This document shows, one piece after another, positions 1 through 6,693 of a stretch of 11,963 bases of DNA. How positions within the stretch are numbered: the stretch's first letter is position 1; each line of letters begins with the position of its first letter. Position numbers and translations under genes: made by a program. The notes under the pieces were generated by a model. It was not told where the DNA came from, ran no database searches, and was given only the letters and a program-made list of their open reading frames with translations. Source of the DNA: Chitinophagaceae bacterium UBA2789 (GTDB lineage Bacteria > Bacteroidota > Bacteroidia > Chitinophagales > Chitinophagaceae); contig DEHX01000028.1 in assembly GCA_002352145.1 (NCBI GenBank), positions 1,308 to 13,270 of the forward strand. The letters are read 5' to 3'.

Positions 1-2541
1 ATCGAAACAACAGTAGGCCGTGTTATTTTCAACCAGCATGTGCCTGCTGAAGTAGGATTTGTAAATGCCCTTCTGACCAAGAAGAACTTGCGGGAGATCA
101 TTGGCGACATCATCAAGATTACCAATGTTCCTAAGACTGCAAAGTTCCTGGATGATATTAAACAATTAGGTTTCCGTACAGCATTCCAGGGTGGTCTTTC
201 GTTTAATATCAATGACCTTATTATCCCGGATGTGAAAGAAGAATTGCTGGAGAATGCAAAAGGTGAAGTTGATGAGGTATGGGATAGCTATAACATGGGT
301 CTGATTACAAACAACGAACGTTATAACCAAATAGTAGATATCTGGAGCCGTGTGGATACAAGAATTACTGAAACGCTGATCAAGGAATTGAGCAGTGATA
401 AGCAAGGCTTCAACTCTGTATATATGATGCTTGATTCAGGTGCAAGGGGATCTAAGCAGCAGATCAAGCAGTTGGCAGGTATCAGGGGATTGATGGCCAA
501 GCCGAGAAAGTCCGGCTCTACAGGTTCTGAGATCATTGAGAACCCCATTCTTTCAAACTTTAAGGGAGGTTTGAACGTATTGGATTACTTCATTTCTACC
601 CACGGTGCCCGTAAGGGTCTGGCCGATACGGCCCTTAAAACAGCCGATGCTGGTTACCTTACCCGTCGACTGGTAGACGTTGCCCAGGATGTTGTAATCA
701 CTGAAGAGGATTGCGGAACATTGCGTGGTATTGCCACAACTGCATTAAAAGATAATGAGGATATCATTGAGCCACTGAGCGACAGGATTGCAGGACGTAC
801 ATCTTTACATGATGTATATGACCCTATCAGCGATATGCTGATTGTTTCAGCTGGCGAAGAAATTACCGCTGACATCGCAAGGAAGATCGAAGATGCAGGA
901 ATTGAAACAGTTGAAATACGTTCAGTACTTACCTGCGAAAGCAAGAGAGGTGTATGTGTGAAGTGTTATGGTAAAAATCTTGCATCTGGTAATCTTGCAC
1001 AAAAAGGTGATGCAGTAGGTATCATTGCCGCTCAGTCTATCGGTGAGCCTGGTACACAGCTGACACTCCGTACATTCCACGTAGGTGGTGTGGCAGGTTC
1101 TGCATCTGTAGAATCAACACTGACTGCAAAGTTTGACGGCACTATCCAGTTCGATGGTCTGCGTACTGTTGCCATTGAGAATAATGAAGGAGAAAAGACA
1201 CAGGTAGTAATCGGACGTACCGGTGAAGTTCGTATCATCGATACTAAAAATGACCGCCTGCTGATCACCAATAATATACCGTATGGTGCTACGCTGAATG
1301 TAAAAGATGGCCAGAAAGTTAATAAGGGTGATGTGATCTGTACATGGGATCCGTTCAACAACGTAATCATGGCAGAAATCAATGGTACTGTGAAGTTCGA
1401 AAATGTGATTGATGGCGTTACCTATCGTGAAGAAGCTGATGAGCAAACAGGTCACCGTGAGAAAGTGGTTATCGAAACAAGAGATAAAACCAAGATTCCT
1501 TCAATTGTAGTAGAAGGCAAGGAAAAGAAATCATATAACCTGCCTACCGGAAGCCATATTATAATGGAAGAGGGTGATGATGTAAAAGCAGGACAGGTGA
1601 TTGTTAAGATTCCAAGGGTGCTCGGCAAGCTGAGAGATATTACCGGAGGTCTTCCTCGTGTAACTGAGTTGTTCGAAGCAAGAAATCCAAGCAATCCTGC
1701 AGTGGTTTCTGAGATTGATGGTGTTGTGATGATGGGAGCCATTAAACGTGGTAACCGTGAGATCATTATCGAGGCTAAAGATGGTGTACAGAAGAAGTAC
1801 CTCGTTCCGCTTACCAGACAGATTCTTGCACAGGACGGGGATTTTGTAAAAGCCGGCGCTTCGTTAAGTGATGGTCAGATCGCACCATTCGATATCCTTT
1901 CAATCAAAGGACCTTTCGCTGTACAAGAGTATGTGGTGAATGAAATCCAGGAAGTTTATCGTTTGCAGGGTGTAAAGATCAATGACAAACACATTGAAGT
2001 TATCGTTCGCCAGATGATGCGTAAAGTAAATATTGTTGATCCGGGAGATACAAGGTTCCTTGAAGATGACCTGGTTGATAAGTTCGAATTTGTGGAAGAG
2101 AATGATTACATCTTTGATAAAAAGGTAGTAACGGATGTGGGTGACAGTACAAAACTTCGTGCAGGCCAAATCGTAACGTTGCGGGAAGTAAGAGAGGAAA
2201 ACTCTATACTGCGCAGAAACGATAAGAAACCTGTTGAGTATCGTGATGCCAAGCCTGCTACTTCCTCACCTACATTGTTGGGTATTACCAAGGCTTCATT
2301 GGGTGTGCAAAGCTGGATATCTGCGGCTTCGTTCCAGGAAACAACTAAGGTGCTTTCATCTGCGGCCATTAACGGTAAAACTGATGAAATGCTCGGCCTG
2401 AAGGAGAATGTGATAACTGGCCATCCGATACCTGCAGGTACGGGTCTCAGGGAGTTTGAGAACATGATCGTAGGAAGCAAGGAAGAATATGAATTGCTGC
2501 AGACTACCAAGGAAGCAATGGCATTTGACGAAGAAGAATAA
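1..2541 (+). CDS. rpoC: RNA polymerase beta' subunit, C-terminal 846 codons (5' end outside window)
   Basis: This is the catalytic beta' subunit of DNA-directed RNA polymerase. The reading frame is open from base 1, so the gene enters from outside and the GTG at 40 is an internal codon. Numbering codons from base 1, four zinc-ligand cysteines sit at 238, 312, 319 and 322, matching E. coli C814, C888, C895 and C898. The secondary-channel F-loop segment (SGARGS) is near codons 144-160. The bridge helix (STHGARKGLADTALK) runs about 198-229. The trigger loop (TLRTFHVGG) has R357 and H360, the equivalents of E. coli R933 and H936. A long sandwich-barrel insertion like SI3 of E. coli splits the trigger loop (about codons 363-540), which resumes at DITGGLPRV. 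The conserved C-terminal DKHIEVIVRQM and LLGITKASL blocks are present. The NADFDGD active-site loop must lie upstream. A terminator follows 26 bases after the stop. The length fits a protein of about 1,420 residues, and nothing is broken. Confidence 0.98.
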   Translation: METTVGRVIFNQHVPAEVGFVNALLTKKNLREIIGDIIKITNVPKTAKFLDDIKQLGFRTAFQGGLSFNINDLIIPDVKEELLENAKGEVDEVWDSYNMGLITNNERYNQIVDIWSRVDTRITETLIKELSSDKQGFNSVYMMLDSGARGSKQQIKQLAGIRGLMAKPRKSGSTGSEIIENPILSNFKGGLNVLDYFISTHGARKGLADTALKTADAGYLTRRLVDVAQDVVITEEDCGTLRGIATTALKDNEDIIEPLSDRIAGRTSLHDVYDPISDMLIVSAGEEITADIARKIEDAGIETVEIRSVLTCESKRGVCVKCYGKNLASGNLAQKGDAVGIIAAQSIGEPGTQLTLRTFHVGGVAGSASVESTLTAKFDGTIQFDGLRTVAIENNEGEKTQVVIGRTGEVRIIDTKNDRLLITNNIPYGATLNVKDGQKVNKGDVICTWDPFNNVIMAEINGTVKFENVIDGVTYREEADEQTGHREKVVIETRDKTKIPSIVVEGKEKKSYNLPTGSHIIMEEGDDVKAGQVIVKIPRVLGKLRDITGGLPRVTELFEARNPSNPAVVSEIDGVVMMGAIKRGNREIIIEAKDGVQKKYLVPLTRQILAQDGDFVKAGASLSDGQIAPFDILSIKGPFAVQEYVVNEIQEVYRLQGVKINDKHIEVIVRQMMRKVNIVDPGDTRFLEDDLVDKFEFVEENDYIFDKKVVTDVGDSTKLRAGQIVTLREVREENSILRRNDKKPVEYRDAKPATSSPTLLGITKASLGVQSWISAASFQETTKVLSSAAINGKTDEMLGLKENVITGHPIPAGTGLREFENMIVGSKEEYELLQTTKEAMAFDEEE

Positions 2542-2567
2542 TTAAATTAGGTCTTTTTGATATTATG

Positions 2568-2596
2568 AAGGAGTAAGATTTTCTTACTCCTTTTTT
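2568..2596 (+). terminator. Intrinsic terminator after rpoC
   Basis: A perfect 11-base-pair stem (arms 2568-2578 and 2582-2592) with a three-T loop ends in a run of six T. It starts 26 bases past the rpoC stop and 95 bases before the next gene. This is the expected end of the rpo transcript, and it implies that the following gene needs its own promoter. Confidence 0.88.
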
Positions 2597-2647
2597 ACTC
2601 AATTTGGTGGCTGTTAAGGGTTTCCTAAAGTGAACCGATTGCTTATA

Positions 2648-2675
2648 TTTGCCGGCCTGTACATACTTAGTTTTG
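2648..2675 (+). promoter_or_regulatory. Candidate Bacteroidota promoter for the OmpH-like gene
   Basis: An exact match to the Bacteroidota -7 element TAnnTTTG (TAGTTTTG) lies at 2668-2675, with a TTTG at 2648-2651 as the -33 box. The 16-base spacer is shorter than the usual 17-23. The -7 box ends 15 bases before the ATG, so the leader would be only about 8-11 bases. A promoter is expected here because a terminator separates rpoC from the next gene. The exact boxes are inferred. Confidence 0.38.
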
Positions 2676-2690
2676 TAAAAAGATAACTGA

Positions 2691-3296
2691 ATGAAAAATG
2701 GCATTTTAATCTGGAACGTGGTGCTGACCCTTGTGGCTGGTTATCTGTTGTATTCCCATTTTGATTCAAAGAAAACAAAGCCTTCCTCTTATTCGGGTAA
2801 AGGGAATAATACTGCCGATAATACTGCATTTAAAATGGCTTATTTTGAAATGGATTCAGTTGCGGCCAATTTTGAGCTGGTTAAAGAAGTAAAAGCTGAA
2901 CTAAACAAAAAGGAAGATGAGATAGCGACAGAAATGGACAGGCTTGCACGGAAAATCCAGGATAAATATGCGTATTACCAAAACCTGGCCCAGGCAGGCA
3001 ATCTTTCTGAAACACAGTCTGAAGCTGCAAGCCTGGAGATCAAGAAAATGGATGATGAAATGAAGGCCCGCAAACAGCAGCTTGATCAGGATTATTTTGA
3101 CCTCAAAACTAGACGGGAAACGGATATTAAGACGAAAATTGAAGGCTTTTGCAAAGAGTACAATTCAAAGCATAATTATACTTACATCATTTCATACGAA
3201 CAAGGTTTATTTTTTTACAGGGATACAGCCTATAACATTACAGCGGAACTGGTTAAAGGGCTAAATGAAAAATACAAACCAGAGAAGAAGAAATAA
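2691..3296 (+). CDS. OmpH/Skp-family periplasmic chaperone-like protein, membrane-anchored
   Basis: The 201-residue protein resembles the OmpH/Skp family, whose members hold unfolded outer-membrane proteins in the periplasm. Residues 4-22 form one hydrophobic segment after a short Lys-containing N-terminus. No clear signal-peptidase site follows, so a signal anchor is more likely than a cleaved or lipoprotein signal. A polar linker runs about 24-46. The family-style strand KMAYFEMDSV is at 48-57, then a Lys/Glu-rich helical stretch at about 60-155 of coiled-coil character matches the Skp tentacle hairpin. A closing strand, TYIISYEQGLFFY, is at 164-176. Skp itself is about 160 residues; the excess is the anchor and linker. 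The ATG at 2691 is the first start in frame and gives a sensible signal segment. The gene is monocistronic, between two terminators. Family assignment rests on architecture and the short N- and C-terminal strands. A different coiled-coil envelope protein is possible but less likely. Confidence 0.82.
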   Translation: MKNGILIWNVVLTLVAGYLLYSHFDSKKTKPSSYSGKGNNTADNTAFKMAYFEMDSVAANFELVKEVKAELNKKEDEIATEMDRLARKIQDKYAYYQNLAQAGNLSETQSEAASLEIKKMDDEMKARKQQLDQDYFDLKTRRETDIKTKIEGFCKEYNSKHNYTYIISYEQGLFFYRDTAYNITAELVKGLNEKYKPEKKK

Positions 3297-3314
3297 TAGT
3301 AATTCAGAAACAGG

Positions 3315-3336
3315 ACGTCCCATAATGGGACGTTTT
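3315..3336 (+). terminator. Intrinsic terminator after the OmpH-like gene
   Basis: A 19-base inverted repeat (arms 3315-3323 and 3325-3333, pairing ACGTCCC with GGGACGT) is followed by TTTT and then a further T-rich stretch. It begins 18 bases past the stop codon of the OmpH-like gene and separates it from the heptose kinase gene. Confidence 0.85.
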
Positions 3337-3374
3337 CGTTTGGTAAGCAAAGGAAATAATTCTTTCTTTGGGGT

Positions 3375-4364
3375 ATGATAGATTTTCAGCAACTTTTTTC
3401 TTCCTTTTCATCACTTAAGGTAGGCGTTATAGGTGATGTGATGCTGGATACTTATATGTGGGGCAAGGTTGATAGAGTTTCCCCTGAAGCACCAGTACCT
3501 GTTGTTTCATTACAAAGAAAAGAATACAGGGTAGGGGGTGCCGGTAATGTCGCACTAAATTGCCGCTCTTTGGCTGCACAGGTAACCATGTTAAGCGTAG
3601 CAGGCAATGATGAAGAGGCTGTAATACTGAAGAAACTGTTAGATGAAAGTGAAATTGATACGTCCTACATGCTTTTTTCTGACAGGCGAATTACAACGAA
3701 TAAGACAAGAATAATAAGCCGCAACCAGCAGATGATGCGGCTGGATGCAGAAACTACTGATGACCTGGATAAAGAGCTGCAGGAGCAGTTTATTGAGAAA
3801 ATTATTTTATACATAAGCAATGAAGAGCCTGATATCATAATTTTTGAAGATTACAACAAAGGCGTACTAACAGAAAAACTGATCACAGACATAATCCAGG
3901 TATGTAAGAACAAGACTGTTATTACCTCGGTAGATCCCAAAAAGAAAAACTTTTTTGCCTATAAGGGAGTTGATATTTTCAAGCCTAACCTTAAAGAAGT
4001 AAAAGAAGCACTTAATTTTCAGGTAGATGAGCTATCTGTTCCGGTGCTTGAGAATATTCATTCAGAGCTTTTGAGATTTCTAGATCATAGAATATCTTTT
4101 ATCACACTCTCAGAAAAAGGAGTTTTTTACCAGCAGGAAAAGGGGGGGCATATTATTCCTTCGCATATGCGGAATATCGCAGATGTTTCAGGGGCAGGTG
4201 ATACTGTCATTGCTGTAGCATCTCTTGTTTACGCCGCTACGAAAGATGTAAAGCTGATGGCCGATATTGCGAATATAGCCGGTGGGCTGGTTTGTGAAGA
4301 AGTGGGCACCGTCACGATCAACAAAGAAAAATTGCTTAAAGAATGTCAATCATTGCTTGGTTGA
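3375..4364 (+). CDS. hldA: D-glycero-beta-D-manno-heptose-7-phosphate kinase (PfkB/ribokinase family, HldE N-terminal-domain type)
   Basis: This kinase would phosphorylate D-glycero-D-manno-heptose 7-phosphate at C1, a cytoplasmic step toward the ADP- (or GDP-) activated heptose of LPS core or surface glycans. The protein is 329 residues, the size of the kinase half of E. coli HldE (RfaE domain I), and no cytidylyl/adenylyltransferase half follows. Visible motifs are VGVIGDVMLDTY (16-27), the HldE-like VDRVSPEAPVPVV (32-44), the sugar-binding GGAGNVA (54-60), DPKK (187-190), KPN (203-205) and the PfkB signature GAGD (273-276), where D276 is the catalytic base. The ATG at 3375 places the first beta strand normally. 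The gene follows a terminator, so it should have its own promoter, but I see no convincing one in the 38 bases between. Its 3' end overlaps the convergent DUF6498-like gene by 15 bases. Heptose-kinase specificity rather than another PfkB sugar kinase rests on the RVSPEAPVPVV and GGAGNVA blocks. Confidence 0.88.
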   Translation: MIDFQQLFSSFSSLKVGVIGDVMLDTYMWGKVDRVSPEAPVPVVSLQRKEYRVGGAGNVALNCRSLAAQVTMLSVAGNDEEAVILKKLLDESEIDTSYMLFSDRRITTNKTRIISRNQQMMRLDAETTDDLDKELQEQFIEKIILYISNEEPDIIIFEDYNKGVLTEKLITDIIQVCKNKTVITSVDPKKKNFFAYKGVDIFKPNLKEVKEALNFQVDELSVPVLENIHSELLRFLDHRISFITLSEKGVFYQQEKGGHIIPSHMRNIADVSGAGDTVIAVASLVYAATKDVKLMADIANIAGGLVCEEVGTVTINKEKLLKECQSLLG

Positions 4365-5024
4365 CCTGTTTCTTACGTTTTCCATTGTTTTGTTTAGCAT
4401 CTTATCATAATCGATGAATATCTCGAAGGCAATTTTAATTGCAGAAAAAACAAGAACGAATATTTTTCCTGCTCCCAGTGTAAGAAACATACTGCCGAGA
4501 ATTACGGTGAATTGCTGGATGAAAATCCTGCCATAGGGCTGAAACATTATAATCATAAAAGAGGTGGTCCTATACTCATCATTTAGGATGTACGGGATAA
4601 AACTTTTCGCAAGGTAGCTGATAATAAATGCGGCAAGCATGTAAGCTATATCCCGGTTTATATAAGTGTACCATTTGAAGAAGAAATGTAATGTATGACT
4701 GCCAGGCGGTGTTATGCCGGCTGTTTGTGAAAAAATAGTGGTTTGTACCAGTGCAAATATTCCAAAGTGGAGTATAAAGAAGATAATAAAAAAAAATCCG
4801 CTTTGTCTGCTAACAGTACCGTTTGCAGGCCACTCATCCCCGCCCCTGGCAAAGGTAGCTACCAGTAATTTTCCTACAGTAAGTATTCCTACTACCATCG
4901 TTTCCATGGCGTAAACTATAAATGCTTCTACTGCATCCCACCCCAGGAACCATACGCCAAATACAGGAACCATGTTTGCAACTATCAATATCCAATCGGC
5001 AAGGGTTAGTTTTTTTCTGAACAT
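4350..5024 (-). CDS. DUF6498-like integral membrane protein of unknown function
   Basis: The 224-residue protein is strongly hydrophobic, and its function is not known. It resembles the DUF6498 group of bacterial membrane proteins, recognised here by GWDAVEAFIVYAMET near residues 28-42 and the late FQPYGRIFIQQFTVILG segment at 161-177. Candidate membrane segments lie at about 9-28, 30-57, 77-96, 125-147 and 173-203, with possible re-entrant parts. The loop at 58-75 is polar (GGDEWPANG) and the C-terminal 20 residues are basic. I see no catalytic or metal-binding motif. The ATG at 5022-5024 is the first start and is followed by MFRKK, a normal inside-positive beginning. The gene is transcribed divergently from iaaA and ends inside the last 15 bases of hldA. 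No terminator is visible. The coding call is firm; the family name is from memory of the motif pattern. Confidence 0.72.
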   Translation of the reverse strand: MFRKKLTLADWILIVANMVPVFGVWFLGWDAVEAFIVYAMETMVVGILTVGKLLVATFARGGDEWPANGTVSRQSGFFFIIFFILHFGIFALVQTTIFSQTAGITPPGSHTLHFFFKWYTYINRDIAYMLAAFIISYLAKSFIPYILNDEYRTTSFMIIMFQPYGRIFIQQFTVILGSMFLTLGAGKIFVLVFSAIKIAFEIFIDYDKMLNKTMENVRNRSTKQ

Positions 5025-5086
5025 CAGGTTAAACAGTTTCGGCTGTAAAATACCTAATTTCGTTCGTTAATTAACGTAATTACAAT
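5025..5086. promoter_or_regulatory. Divergent promoter spacer between the DUF6498-like gene and iaaA
   Basis: These 62 bases must supply the 5' signals of two divergent genes. On the + strand TAATTTCG (5055-5062) is one mismatch from the TAnnTTTG -7 element, but there is no well-spaced -33 box. No good match is seen for the minus-strand gene. A perfect 12-base palindrome lies at 5065-5076, between the candidate -7 box and the iaaA ATG. That the spacer is regulatory is inferred from gene orientation; the individual boxes are weak. Confidence 0.35.
5065..5076. repeat. 12-base perfect palindrome in the divergent spacer
   Basis: CGTTAATTAACG reads identically on both strands and ends 10 bases before the iaaA ATG. 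A dyad at this place could be an operator for a dimeric regulator of either divergent gene. It could also be chance in AT-rich DNA. Confidence 0.6.
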
Positions 5087-6019
5087 ATGTCTCACTACAC
5101 CCTCGTCATTCATGGAGGAGCCGGTACCATTTCGAAATCAAACATCAATGCCGAACAGGAATCGGCATACTGTGATGCATTGGGAAAAGCACTGGAGGCC
5201 GGGTTCAGCTGTTTGAAGAATGATGGAACAGCTCTTGATGCTGTCAGGGCTGCTGTTGTCTCACTGGAAGATTGTATTTTGTTTAATGCCGGTAAAGGAT
5301 CTGTTTTTGGAAAAGATGGCCGCCAGGAAATGGATGCTTCGATCATGGATGGAAAAACACTGATGGCAGGAGCTGTTGCAGCCGTAAGAAATATCCGTAA
5401 TCCTGTAGAACTGGCTTATACGATCATGACAAAAAGCCAGCATGTAATGCTTAACGGCAGCGGCGCTTATGAGTTTGCTGTACAGCAGGGATTGGCCATA
5501 GAGCCAGATGATTATTTTTTTTCACAGTTCAGATATGACCAGTGGAAAGAAATACAGGGAACAAACAACGCTGCACTTGATCATAACGTTTCGGTTAGAG
5601 ACAAAAAATTCGGAACTGTCGGAGCTGTGGCGTTGGATAAACATGGTAATATAGCAGCCGCTACCAGTACAGGGGGTATGACCAATAAACAGTTTGGCAG
5701 GATCGGTGACAGTCCTATAATTGGTGCAGGAACCTATGCCAATAACAAAACCTGTGCTATCAGTTGTACAGGACATGGAGAGCCATTCATACGGGCAGTA
5801 ACAGCATATGATGTGAGTTGCCTAATGGAATACAAAGAGTTTTCTCTCAGTGAGGCAATGCATGTAGTAGTACATGACAAATTGCTGAAAATAGATGGTG
5901 AGGGTGGAATGATTGGAGTCGATACACAAGGAAACGCTGCGATGGTATTCAACAGTGAGGGAATGTACAGGGGTATGATGAATGCTGAAGGAAAAAAGGA
6001 AATTTTGATTTATAAATAA
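5087..6019 (+). CDS. iaaA: Isoaspartyl peptidase / plant-type L-asparaginase (Ntn-hydrolase)
   Basis: The enzyme hydrolyses isoaspartyl dipeptides arising from damaged proteins, and to a lesser degree L-asparagine. It matures by self-cleavage into alpha and beta chains. The 310-residue protein spans the whole family: the N-terminal VIHGGAGT (7-14), NAGKGSVF with EMDASIMDG (67-89), and the autocleavage site GTVGAVALD, where T177 becomes the nucleophile of the beta subunit. TGGM (195-198), RIGDSP with R205 and D208, and TGHGE (228-232) match the substrate-binding residues of E. coli EcAIII (T179, R207, D210, T230, G231) with a constant offset of two. No signal peptide is present, so it is probably cytoplasmic, unlike exported glycosylasparaginases. 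The ATG at 5087 fits the first strand exactly. ispD follows after four bases, so the two are almost certainly co-transcribed. No residue of the active site is missing. Confidence 0.95.
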   Translation: MSHYTLVIHGGAGTISKSNINAEQESAYCDALGKALEAGFSCLKNDGTALDAVRAAVVSLEDCILFNAGKGSVFGKDGRQEMDASIMDGKTLMAGAVAAVRNIRNPVELAYTIMTKSQHVMLNGSGAYEFAVQQGLAIEPDDYFFSQFRYDQWKEIQGTNNAALDHNVSVRDKKFGTVGAVALDKHGNIAAATSTGGMTNKQFGRIGDSPIIGAGTYANNKTCAISCTGHGEPFIRAVTAYDVSCLMEYKEFSLSEAMHVVVHDKLLKIDGEGGMIGVDTQGNAAMVFNSEGMYRGMMNAEGKKEILIYK

Positions 6020-6023
6020 AGAA

Positions 6024-6692
6024 ATGAAAAAGTACGCTATAGTTGTTGCCGGAGGTTCAGGTACAAGAATGGGGACCAGTCTGCCAAAACAGTTTATGCT
6101 GCTCAGGGATAAGCCTGTACTTTATTATACATTAAAAGTGTTTTTGGAGGCTTACGATGATCTTGAGATAGTACTGGTATTGCCTGTTGATTACACTGAC
6201 ATGGGGCAGGAAATTATTGATGCTTTCTTTGATAAAGAGAGGATCAGGATCACGGCTGGTGGGGATACCCGGTTTCAATCGGTAAAGAACGGCCTCTCTC
6301 TTATTGACGAAGAATCAATCATTTTTGTACATGATGGAGTGAGGTGCCTGGTTACGAAAGAACTGATACAGCGATGTTACCTGCAGGCGGTGGAAACCGG
6401 TACTGCTATTCCGGCAGTTCCTTCTAAAGACAGCATACGTTTGATAACAGAAGAGGGTAATGAGGCTTTTGACAGAAATAAAGTGATGCTGGTGCAAACG
6501 CCACAAACTTTTCATAGCAAAATATTGCTTCCAGCTTTTCAGATTGATTATAAAGACAAGTTTACTGATGAGGCTACTGTTGTAGAAGCCTATGGCATGA
6601 AAGTGTCACTTGTTGAAGGTGAAGTAAATAATATTAAAATTACAAGACCTGTTGACCTTTTGATAGCAGAAAGTATATTGAGCGGAAAATAA
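6024..6692 (+). CDS. ispD: 2-C-methyl-D-erythritol 4-phosphate cytidylyltransferase
   Basis: IspD joins CTP and 2-C-methyl-D-erythritol 4-phosphate to give CDP-ME and pyrophosphate, the third step of the non-mevalonate isoprenoid pathway in the cytoplasm. The 222-residue length is typical of monofunctional IspD. The CTP-binding loop AGGSGTRMG (9-17) with R15 and the following LPKQF with K22 are intact. GGDTRFQSV (79-87), HDGVR (103-107), R151, VQTPQTF (157-163), TDEATVVE (181-188) and VNNIKIT with K205 correspond to the E. coli catalytic and substrate residues. There is no C-terminal IspF fusion. The start ATG lies four bases after the iaaA stop in an A-rich context without a Shine-Dalgarno site, pointing to an iaaA-ispD operon. 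Its stop is separated by a single base from the end of the converging acyltransferase gene, and no terminator is visible. The pathway feeds undecaprenyl phosphate, the carrier used by the sugar transferase farther along. Confidence 0.95.
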   Translation: MKKYAIVVAGGSGTRMGTSLPKQFMLLRDKPVLYYTLKVFLEAYDDLEIVLVLPVDYTDMGQEIIDAFFDKERIRITAGGDTRFQSVKNGLSLIDEESIIFVHDGVRCLVTKELIQRCYLQAVETGTAIPAVPSKDSIRLITEEGNEAFDRNKVMLVQTPQTFHSKILLPAFQIDYKDKFTDEATVVEAYGMKVSLVEGEVNNIKITRPVDLLIAESILSGK

Positions 6693-6693
6693 C

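Noticed and set aside
40..42. GTG as a start of rpoC.
   Set aside because: The frame is open upstream to base 1 and the upstream codons (TTVGRVIF) match conserved beta' sequence, so this is internal.
1032..1455. Two overlapping antisense reading frames of 113-116 codons opposite rpoC.
   Set aside because: They lie inside the highly conserved rpoC coding sequence, have no recognisable domain, and are expected shadows of its codon pattern.
1084..1620. The long stretch between the two halves of the rpoC trigger loop as a novel insertion.
   Set aside because: It aligns by eye with the SI3 sandwich-barrel insertion known from E. coli beta', so it is a normal lineage feature.
3339..3370. TTTG (3339-3342) and TTTCTTTG (3363-3370) with a 20-base spacer, a possible hldA promoter.
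   Set aside because: The -7 candidate lacks the conserved A and ends 4 bases from the ATG. The -33 candidate overlaps the tail of the preceding terminator.
4714..4914. A 66-codon + strand frame opposite the DUF6498-like gene.
   Set aside because: It is antisense to a hydrophobic coding sequence, has no plausible leader or family, and its residues mirror the opposing codons.
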